The notes under the pieces are model-generated. The model searched no databases. It saw only the letters and a list, made by a program, of their open reading frames with translations, and was not told the DNA's origin. From assembly GCA_902461985.1 (NCBI GenBank), contig CABQAB010000127.1:1-5944 (forward strand): a stretch of DNA of 5,944 nt, given 5' to 3'. The DNA is from an uncultured Bacteroidales bacterium. GTDB taxonomy: Bacteria > Bacteroidota > Bacteroidia > Bacteroidales > UBA932. The position numbers and the translations under genes are program-made. Shown here in pieces: positions 1-5,944 of the stretch (its first letter is position 1; each line of letters opens with the position of its first letter).

Positions 1-5
1 CATAA

Positions 6-359
6 CTCGCAAAGAATACCTGCAGGAGTAGCGTCAATACAGGATATGTTTCAATCGCACCTCAGTTCATACATATCGGAGAAGATGTCGTTCTGGACGG
101 GGACGGGAGTTGGTACGTGACCCTTTTCGCTCTTACTTCGGACAACTACCTCTCATTGTCATTCGGCATGGACGGGGTATGGGACGGCAAATCATTGGAG
201 AAACCTGTGTTCAAGTTCGTGTCCGGCTCGGAAATGAGCAAAATCAAAGGTTTCCTGCTCTACAACTACGAGCCGAACGAAGGAGATGCGGACGAGTACA
301 CGGGCGACCTGAGCCCGAAAGAACTTTTCCCGTTGATGAGAATGACCAAAACAGAATAG
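6..359 (+). CDS. C-terminal part of an unrecognised, probably exported protein (5' end unresolved)
   Basis: The frame is open from 6 to the TAG at 357-359, about 117 codons. It looks coding throughout: beta-strand-like alternation such as VLDGDGSWYVTLFAL, then a more polar end with NYEPNEGDADEYTG and the terminus PLMRMTKTE. The next gene starts 3 bases after the stop, which supports a real, translationally coupled gene end. The 5' end is a problem. A TAA lies in the same frame at 3-5 and there is no ATG before about 168. The only early candidate is a GTG at 117, which would give an 80-residue protein with no signal peptide and would discard coding-looking sequence upstream. The reading could be a frameshifted C-terminal fragment, a pseudogene remnant, or the result of a sequencing or assembly error near the left edge. 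No family was recognised. The context suggests an exported surface protein of the same operon. Confidence 0.5.
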   Translation, partial: LAKNTCRSSVNTGYVSIAPQFIHIGEDVVLDGDGSWYVTLFALTSDNYLSLSFGMDGVWDGKSLEKPVFKFVSGSEMSKIKGFLLYNYEPNEGDADEYTGDLSPKELFPLMRMTKTE

Positions 360-362
360 GAA

Positions 363-1439
363 ATGAAAAGATATATCATAACAAGTGCGACGTTATTGCT
401 CCTCGGTCTCGTTTCATGCGACAGGACAGTGATCGAAGGAGGCCTTCCGGACGATGTGGCAACCGAAAAATCAATCTCGGTATTGAGAAGCAGCACCATT
501 CTGTCACCTGACAGCTCAGAAGGGTACGTCATCGTCAAGGCAGGCGGCGAAGTGACCGCCACCTCAGACAGAAACTGGTGCACGGTGACCTGCTACGGCG
601 ATTCTGTAGCCGTGAAGACAACGTCCAACTACGACCATCTCGACAGCCGTTACGCACAGGTAAGGATTTACGACAACGGCGCAGACTTCGTGTCAGTGAC
701 CGTCCAGCAGGCAGGACCTCTGACCAAGTCTTTCGACGACTCCGGCATAGTACTCGGGCACGAAGGCGGAGACGCTGAATTCAGCTACGATTCCAATATG
801 ACTGCTGAAGTCTCATCGTCAGTTTCATGGGCCACGGCAGAAGTGGAGGCAAATGTCGTAAAAGTCCATGTCGGGGACAACGCGTCAAAAGAATACCGCG
901 AAGGCGAACTCAGCTGCCGTCTCGGCACTGAGACATACAAAGTCGTTGTGGCCCAGTTCGAAACCGCGGATATACTCTCCAACAGGAACTGGAAATTCGA
1001 CGGCGTCCTTATGGACGGAAGCGACTTCTCCCTTGACGGAACAATCACGAAAGTCGCGGACAGGTACACCATGTCCCTTTCCGGCACAGACATCAGCTGG
1101 TCTTTCCCTGCAACTGTTACCGGAAACAGACTTAACGTTCCACTCGGCTCTTCCATCGGAAGATACGCGGCGGACAACAGAAACTACTATGTATTCCCTG
1201 TAGTCGGCGAAGGCGACAAGTCCGGAGAGGTATCATCCATGACAGCGGAAGGCAGCATCGGATTCACGATGCGCCTCGACAAAGAAAGCGGGAAATGGCA
1301 GGGCAGCCTGGACCTCAAGCCTTTCACGGGAAAATACGAAAATCCCGTGTTCCGTTTCGAATTCTGGAGGACCAGCTTCAAAAATGGCAACTCATCAGGC
1401 GGCTTCCGCTTCAAAGAATTAAACATTTCCCAGCAATAA
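363..1439 (+). CDS. BACON-domain surface lipoprotein
   Basis: This 358-residue protein begins with a lipoprotein signal peptide: MKR, a hydrophobic run, then LVSC with Cys19 as the probable lipidated residue, followed by Asp-Arg. Residues about 38-118 form a BACON-like beta-sandwich, with a Trp in SDRNWCTVT, a central Arg in SRYAQVRIYDNG and the typical closing strand VSVTVQQAG. A second, more divergent copy covers about 122-198 (VSSSVSWATAEVE to YKVVVAQF). Residues about 205-358 are a beta-rich domain that I do not recognise, starting at NRNWKFDG. BACON domains are known from Bacteroidota surface proteins and are often proposed to bind carbohydrate or mucin. Binding by this protein is inference. 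The ATG at 363 is chosen because it gives the signal peptide directly and sits 3 bases after the preceding stop. The gene lies 36 bases upstream of a subtilase, suggesting a binding or accessory partner of that protease. Confidence 0.88.
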   Translation: MKRYIITSATLLLLGLVSCDRTVIEGGLPDDVATEKSISVLRSSTILSPDSSEGYVIVKAGGEVTATSDRNWCTVTCYGDSVAVKTTSNYDHLDSRYAQVRIYDNGADFVSVTVQQAGPLTKSFDDSGIVLGHEGGDAEFSYDSNMTAEVSSSVSWATAEVEANVVKVHVGDNASKEYREGELSCRLGTETYKVVVAQFETADILSNRNWKFDGVLMDGSDFSLDGTITKVADRYTMSLSGTDISWSFPATVTGNRLNVPLGSSIGRYAADNRNYYVFPVVGEGDKSGEVSSMTAEGSIGFTMRLDKESGKWQGSLDLKPFTGKYENPVFRFEFWRTSFKNGNSSGGFRFKELNISQQ

Positions 1440-1475
1440 CAACTTAGTACTCCGGTGAATTTTGACACTTTTTCG

Positions 1476-4109
1476 ATGAAAAGACATTTCATAACAGCAT
1501 TGTCATTGGCGGCGGCCCTCTCTTGTGCGAAAGAGATACCTGCCGCCGAGGAGAATGTGCAGACACCTGTGCAGAATACTGTTGAAAATGCCCTGATACC
1601 CGGCTCAGCCATAGTCGAGTTCACCGAGGAGTTCACCGCTGCAATCGAAAAGGACTTTGCGGAAGGCAATTTCCTCAGCACCAAAGCGGGAGCCGCGGCT
1701 GATGTTTTCTCGGCAATGGGAGTCACTTCAGTCCGCAGACTGTTTGAGGACGGAGGGAAATGGGAAGCACGGCAACGAAGCGCGGGACTCCACAGATGGT
1801 ATCACGTTACCTATGACGAAACTGTTTCATCAACCAAAGCCGGGGAAGCGCTCTCAGCGATACCGGGAGTGGTCTATGTTGAACCGGAACGGAAGATCAA
1901 GTCTACTGCCGTATTCGACGACCCTATGTTCGGCAGCCAGTGGCACTACTACAATGACGGCTCGCGTTCAGGCATGCAGGCCGGATGCGACATCAACGTC
2001 GTGCCTGTGTGGGAATATTTTACAGCAGGCAGCCCCAATGTCATAGTGGGCATAATTGACGGAGGCGTCCAGATGGACCATCCTGATTTAGAGGCGGTCA
2101 TGATTCCTGCCGGTCCTGACGGAAGCCGCAGTTTCGTTTACGGTTATTCAGGCGAGACCATTTATCCCCATGACCACGGCACTCATGTAGCCGGAACGGT
2201 AGGCGCAATCAACAACAACGGGGCCGGAGTCTGCGGAGTGGCCGGGGGCTCGGACGGGAACGGAGGAGTGAAGATGCTGTCCTGCGCCATTTTCAAAAAG
2301 AATCCGTCTGATCCGAAACACGACATCGGCGGTAATTCCTACAACGCCATGGTCTATGCAGCGAACCACGGAGCCGTAATTGCCCAGAACAGCTGGGGTT
2401 ATGTCTACGAAACTGCCGAGGACGCTAAACGCGGCGGTGTCGGTGCCATGAAGGCAGCCATAGACTATTTCATTGAAAGGGCCGGATGCGACGAAAAAGG
2501 CAACCAGCTGCCGGACAGCCCGATGAAGGGAGGCGTGGTCATTTTTGCCGCCGGAAACGATGCATGGCCTGACGGCTGGCCTGCTGAATATGAGCCGGTC
2601 ATCGCTGTAGGCTCTTTCGGTGCGGACTACACGCGTGCCAGCTATTCCAACTACGGCCCGTGGGTGGACATCTGCGCACCGGGCGGAGACGGCTACATAG
2701 GGGTCCTGAGCACGGTTAACGACAGCGGTTATGGCTATATGCAGGGCACGTCCATGGCCTGTCCTCACGTAAGCGGAGTGGCGGCTCTGCTTGTCTCACA
2801 TTTCGGAGGTCCTGGCTTCACCAACGAGATGCTCATCGACAAACTCATAGGAGGAGCGGACAGCGGAACTAAACTCGCCTCCGCCAATATAGGCCCTAAA
2901 CTGGACGCTTTCGGCTCTTTCAACCACGGCAATTCCGTAGCCCCGGAACCTGTAGGTGCATACACGGCTGAAGCCAGTTCCAACAGTATAGTTTTCAAAT
3001 GGAAACTCACGTCCGATGAGGATTCGCCGGACGGCAAATGTTTCAGCTATCTCCTTCTCGCGTCAGAGAACAGAAGCGACTTCGATGATTTCAAAGTTGA
3101 GTCCGCTCCACGGACAATGCTCAAAAAGCGGATATTCGTGGAAAACGCGGCAAAAATCGGAGACGAACTGACTGCCGTTCTGGCCGGACTTGAATTCAGC
3201 ACGGACTATTATGTCGGAATCCTTTCATGCGACTACAACATGAACCAGTCTGCAATGTCCGGCATCAGGCAGGTCACCACCGAGGCGAACCGCGCCCCTG
3301 TAATAGAGACCGCATACAAGGGAGACTACAGAGTGAATTCACACGAGACTCTTGCTCTGGATTATGACATCTACGATCCGGACGGACATGAAATCACCGT
3401 TTCATACCGCGAAGGCAGCGCTGCGGACAGTTTTGTGCAGAAGGACGGGAAAAACACCATGACCATAGCCGGCAACGCGGTCTCTCCGGGAAAATACACG
3501 GCCATTATTGCAGCTAAAGACAACACCGGATTCGACAAGTACGACCAGACAACCGTCAGGATGATTTCGTACGAGATTGTCGGCAATCATGCACCGGAAG
3601 TCATAAAGCCACTTGACGGAATACTGATGACTCACACGGGCGAGACTTTGAAAATAGACCTGACAAAGTACATACTTGATGTAGACGGCGAGGTTCTCAG
3701 CTATGACATAGAGCGGAAGAATCCGCGCATAGCGAACATAAGAATTTCGGACAACACGCTGATAGTGACTTCACTCTACTACGGGACAGACGATGTCAGT
3801 CTCACCGCAAAGGATTCCGGAGGCAAGTCTGTCACTCTTGACTTCAAACTCGCAGTCAGGGCGGAATCCGCAGGAGCCGACATCAGTCCATCAGTGGTCA
3901 AAGACTATCTCACCATAACGACCGGGGAACTCGCCAGCACGAGAATCCGCATATTTTCGGCATCGGGAGCACTCGTTTACGACAATACCCGGGAAACGGA
4001 AGCCTTCACTCCGGCCGTTATCGACATGAGAGGATTCGCACCGGGCACATACAAGGTAGTCGTGGAGTCAGCGGGCACAAGAACAGAAAAGACGATAGTA
4101 AGAGTATAA
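1476..4109 (+). CDS. S8 family (subtilisin-type) serine protease, lipobox-bearing, with T9SS-like C-terminal tail
   Basis: This 877-residue secreted endopeptidase has the complete subtilase catalytic set: Asp195 in VGIIDGGVQMDHPDL, His234 in HDHGTHVAGT, oxyanion Asn361 in VVIFAAGND and nucleophile Ser426 in GTSMACPHVSG. Domains in order are: signal peptide ending at Cys17 (AAALSC); an inhibitor-type prodomain at about 40-145, ending near VVYVEPERKIKS; the catalytic domain at about 150-480; an Fn3-like domain at about 488-604; two cadherin/Ig-like domains opening with NRAPVI (606) and NHAPEV (704), carrying DPDGHEITVSY and DVDGEVLSYDI; and a tail at about 801-877 resembling the T9SS type A sorting domain (VKDYLTI, IRIFSASGALVYD, GFAPGTYKVVVES, EKTIVRV). 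An in-frame GTG at 1455 would add seven residues before the signal peptide, so the ATG at 1476 is preferred. Extracellular or surface proteolysis is secure. Substrate and final location are not. No catalytic residue is missing and no frameshift was seen. Confidence 0.96.
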   Translation: MKRHFITALSLAAALSCAKEIPAAEENVQTPVQNTVENALIPGSAIVEFTEEFTAAIEKDFAEGNFLSTKAGAAADVFSAMGVTSVRRLFEDGGKWEARQRSAGLHRWYHVTYDETVSSTKAGEALSAIPGVVYVEPERKIKSTAVFDDPMFGSQWHYYNDGSRSGMQAGCDINVVPVWEYFTAGSPNVIVGIIDGGVQMDHPDLEAVMIPAGPDGSRSFVYGYSGETIYPHDHGTHVAGTVGAINNNGAGVCGVAGGSDGNGGVKMLSCAIFKKNPSDPKHDIGGNSYNAMVYAANHGAVIAQNSWGYVYETAEDAKRGGVGAMKAAIDYFIERAGCDEKGNQLPDSPMKGGVVIFAAGNDAWPDGWPAEYEPVIAVGSFGADYTRASYSNYGPWVDICAPGGDGYIGVLSTVNDSGYGYMQGTSMACPHVSGVAALLVSHFGGPGFTNEMLIDKLIGGADSGTKLASANIGPKLDAFGSFNHGNSVAPEPVGAYTAEASSNSIVFKWKLTSDEDSPDGKCFSYLLLASENRSDFDDFKVESAPRTMLKKRIFVENAAKIGDELTAVLAGLEFSTDYYVGILSCDYNMNQSAMSGIRQVTTEANRAPVIETAYKGDYRVNSHETLALDYDIYDPDGHEITVSYREGSAADSFVQKDGKNTMTIAGNAVSPGKYTAIIAAKDNTGFDKYDQTTVRMISYEIVGNHAPEVIKPLDGILMTHTGETLKIDLTKYILDVDGEVLSYDIERKNPRIANIRISDNTLIVTSLYYGTDDVSLTAKDSGGKSVTLDFKLAVRAESAGADISPSVVKDYLTITTGELASTRIRIFSASGALVYDNTRETEAFTPAVIDMRGFAPGTYKVVVESAGTRTEKTIVRV

Positions 4110-4134
4110 AACACCATTTTAAACAAACAAAACG
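4110..4134 (+). promoter_or_regulatory. A-rich translation leader without Shine-Dalgarno
   Basis: The 25 bases between the subtilase stop and the next ATG contain AAACAAACAAAACG immediately before the start codon and no GGAGG-like sequence. A/T-rich leaders lacking Shine-Dalgarno are established as typical initiation signals in Bacteroidota. The leader supports the ATG at 4135 and suggests efficient independent initiation of the downstream lipoprotein. No hairpin terminator or convincing Bacteroidota promoter is visible here. Confidence 0.55.
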
Positions 4135-5853
4135 ATGAAAAAATCATTATTCGCAATGTTGGCTGCCGCAGTTCTGGCAGTCGCTTGCACAGAGGACTCG
4201 AAGGTGACGGTGGACCCGAAGCTCACCGTCGACGGACTGACATTGAATGACAACCATGGAGTCAATGTCAAGGCTGCCGCTTCCACAGTTGATTTCACTG
4301 TGAAGGCAAACGTAGCCTACACTATAGTTTCCGACAAGGAATGGGCTACACCCGCTCCGGCAAAAGTCGAAAATGCAGACAACAAGGAAATCAGCACCGA
4401 CGTCAAAGTCAATGTTGAAGCCAATACAGCCGAGGAGACCCGCTCCGCAAAAATTTCAATCGTGGTAGACGGTCACAACGAACTTAACTACGAGTTTACG
4501 ATCTCACAGGCTGCCGCAGTTCATGAGAAGACTTTGAAAGTACTGGACAAGGACCTGAACGAGGTCACCGAAGCAATCCCTGCTGACGGAGAAACCGCTT
4601 CCACAATAACTCTTAACGTGGTTTCGACCGTTTCATGGACTGCCGCTCCTGAACAGGATTGGATTACTGTCACTCCTGCATCAGCAACCACAGAGAACTA
4701 TGCGCAGACCTCGACCACAGTAAAACTTGACATTGCCGTCAATGACAAGAAAGAAGCCCACAGCGCAAAGATCGTTTTCACCGGCGAAGGCATCGAACCT
4801 GTCGAAATCACAGTCAACCAGAGCGAGAACATTCCTTTCACGGCTGTCATTGAGGCAATGACGGTTTCAGAATTCAACCCAAACCTTGTCGCAAACTATC
4901 CTGAAGAGACTTCCATTGCCGTCTACATCGGAGAAGCGACCGCGGAAGTGGTAAGCGGTTACTATGGTCTTTGGAATGCGACAGTGTGGGCCAGCATCAT
5001 AGCCGACTGGGACAATAGCATAGATGAGGCTGTAAGTACGCTCGCACAATATGGGACTGCAATGAGTGATCAGGTTCTGGGTAACATCAACGACCCGAAC
5101 AGGGGATATATGGGTACAATCTTTTATAATTTGCAGTCTGATACCGAATATACTTTGGTCGCAATGGTTCAGGATGCAAAAGGCAGAACATATATCAACC
5201 ACAGCACCGCCAAGACCAAAGCGGAGGCCCCTATTGAATATGACGGTTTCCTCAAGATCGGAAAATATAACATGACATATATTGATTCCGACAAGAATAC
5301 CAGTGCAACAGTTATGAATGTCAGATACGCCGGTGAGGAAAACAAATACACGGTGCAGGATCCTGCAATTGATGATGGTTCTGTATGGCACGCAGAATAT
5401 GACCCGACAGCCATGACTCTCACTCTGAATGGCATTGAGAAGGGATATGAAAGTGACGGAAATATGTGGGGATTCGGTGTACTCTATGGATATTGGAACA
5501 AAACACAGAAATTAGGCTACGGTTATCTTTCATTTACAGAAGATATGGAAGAGGAAGACGGTGACCAGCCTTGTGTATTCACGGTAAATGAGAACGGATA
5601 CCTGTCAGGCTTGAAAAACCTTGCTTTCGGTGCGTTTGTCTATCAGATGGATGATGCACTGGAGAATTTGACAAAGGCCTTGGGATGGGGTGCCATTTTC
5701 ATGGGTGAAGGTACAGTGATTGCTCCTCAAACCTCTACGTCAGCTGTTTCATCCAAATTTGAAATGGTATCTAAAGAAGCTGACCTCAGCTCTCGCAGTG
5801 CGATGAAGACTCGTGTATCAGGTCTTAAAATGGTCAACAAACTCTATAAGTAA
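4135..5853 (+). CDS. Two-BACON-domain surface lipoprotein with Fn3-like and unassigned C-terminal domains
   Basis: This 572-residue protein starts with MKKSLFAML, a hydrophobic Ala/Leu/Val core and Cys18 in VLAVAC as the probable lipidation site. The following TEDSK is mildly acidic, as is often seen after the lipid Cys in Bacteroidota surface-exposed lipoproteins. BACON-like domain 1 covers about 28-126 (SDKEWATPAPA to YEFTISQAA). Domain 2 covers about 133-230 and is the clearer one (VVSTVSWTAAPEQDWITV, HSAKIVFTGEG, VEITVNQSE). Residues about 233-362 resemble an Fn3-like sandwich, ending in SDTEYTLVAMVQDAKGRTY. Residues about 366-530 are rich in Tyr, Trp and Gly (MWGFGVLYGYWN, LKNLAFGAFVYQM) and were not recognised. 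A Ser-rich, basic tail ends at LYK. The most likely role is a surface binding or adhesion protein. Any carbohydrate or glycoprotein ligand is inferred from the BACON family only. It directly follows the protease gene. By hand count the second half is clearly more AT-rich than the upstream genes. Confidence 0.92.
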   Translation: MKKSLFAMLAAAVLAVACTEDSKVTVDPKLTVDGLTLNDNHGVNVKAAASTVDFTVKANVAYTIVSDKEWATPAPAKVENADNKEISTDVKVNVEANTAEETRSAKISIVVDGHNELNYEFTISQAAAVHEKTLKVLDKDLNEVTEAIPADGETASTITLNVVSTVSWTAAPEQDWITVTPASATTENYAQTSTTVKLDIAVNDKKEAHSAKIVFTGEGIEPVEITVNQSENIPFTAVIEAMTVSEFNPNLVANYPEETSIAVYIGEATAEVVSGYYGLWNATVWASIIADWDNSIDEAVSTLAQYGTAMSDQVLGNINDPNRGYMGTIFYNLQSDTEYTLVAMVQDAKGRTYINHSTAKTKAEAPIEYDGFLKIGKYNMTYIDSDKNTSATVMNVRYAGEENKYTVQDPAIDDGSVWHAEYDPTAMTLTLNGIEKGYESDGNMWGFGVLYGYWNKTQKLGYGYLSFTEDMEEEDGDQPCVFTVNENGYLSGLKNLAFGAFVYQMDDALENLTKALGWGAIFMGEGTVIAPQTSTSAVSSKFEMVSKEADLSSRSAMKTRVSGLKMVNKLYK

Positions 5854-5859
5854 TAATCA

Positions 5860-5944
5860 ATGGAAATGAAACATCTCTCCATCACACTTGTTTCATTATT
5901 GATTGCGATTTCTTCAGCAGCACAAAGCTGGTCCGCGCTCCCTT
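5860..5944 (+). CDS. N-terminal fragment of a secreted protein (3' end outside window)
   Basis: An open frame starts 6 bases after the preceding stop and runs off the window edge. It reads MEMKHLSITLVSLL and continues through IAISSAAQSWSALP. This is a good Sec signal peptide: a Lys near the start, a hydrophobic core and a small-residue cleavage region around SSAAQ. There is no Cys, so unlike its neighbours it is probably a signal-peptidase-I substrate rather than a lipoprotein. The start could be the ATG at 5860 or the second ATG at 5866. The latter gives MKHLS, the more usual opening of a signal peptide. Too little of the mature protein is present to name a family. The position suggests another exported member of the same operon. 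Confidence 0.72.
   Translation, partial: MEMKHLSITLVSLLIAISSAAQSWSALP

Noticed and set aside
110..511. A 133-codon + strand open frame across the gene 1 / gene 2 junction
   Set aside because: Its Arg-rich, low-hydrophobicity translation is typical of an out-of-frame reading, and it conflicts with the lipoprotein start at 363.
1457..1464. GAATTTTG resembling the Bacteroidota -7 element TAnnTTTG
   Set aside because: It matches most positions, but there is no TTTG at the expected -33 distance and it would leave a leader of only a few bases. It is more likely a chance match in an intra-operon gap.
1455..1475. Upstream GTG as the subtilase start
   Set aside because: It would add seven residues, including Asp and Phe, ahead of a well-formed Lys/Arg-led lipoprotein signal peptide. 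The ATG at 1476 gives the standard signal.
1440..1475. Possible transcription terminator between gene 2 and the protease
   Set aside because: No inverted repeat followed by a T-run was found in these 36 bases. The T-rich stretch has no stem before it.
1187..1726. A 179-codon minus-strand open frame crossing the gene 2 / protease junction
   Set aside because: It overlaps the ends of two well-supported + strand genes and its translation shows no coherent domain.
2148..2768. A 206-codon open frame on the minus strand opposite the subtilase
   Set aside because: It lies wholly within the protease catalytic domain, whose + strand reading has all catalytic motifs. The minus reading has no recognisable domain or signal and is explained by the codon bias of the real gene.
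4867..5391. A 174-codon minus-strand open frame opposite the second BACON lipoprotein
   Set aside because: It is antisense to the Fn3-like region and shows no family features. It is a chance open frame.

Overview
This window looks like part of an outer-surface or secreted-protein operon from a member of the Bacteroidota, most likely the Bacteroidales. The evidence is lipoprotein signal peptides on three consecutive genes, BACON-type beta-sandwich repeats, a subtilase with a C-terminal tail resembling the type IX secretion (T9SS) sorting domain, and A-rich leaders without a Shine-Dalgarno sequence. A genus cannot be assigned from the sequence alone.

Layout, all on the + strand: (1) 6-359, the C-terminal end of an unrecognised protein whose frame is closed by a TAA at 3-5; (2) 363-1439, a 358-residue lipoprotein with two BACON-like domains and an unrecognised beta-rich C-terminal domain; (3) 1476-4109, an 877-residue S8 (subtilisin-type) serine protease with lipobox, prodomain, complete catalytic residues, an Fn3-like domain, two cadherin/Ig-like domains and a T9SS-like tail; (4) 4135-5853, a 572-residue lipoprotein with two BACON-like domains, an Fn3-like region and an unrecognised C-terminal domain; (5) 5860 to the window end, the first 28 codons of a protein with an export signal peptide.

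The gaps are 3, 36, 25 and 6 bases (12 if gene 5 starts at its second ATG). None holds an evident hairpin terminator, so the genes are probably co-transcribed from a promoter upstream of the window. No non-coding stretch exceeds 300 bases. I saw no RNA gene, mobile element, CRISPR array or long repeat.

Functionally, the cassette reads as a cell-surface protease flanked by BACON adhesion or binding lipoproteins. Capture and cleavage of host or dietary (glyco)protein is a reasonable inference, but no substrate can be read from the sequence. The most notable points are the lipobox and T9SS-like tail on the same protease, the broken frame at the left edge, and the unassigned C-terminal domains of the two BACON lipoproteins.
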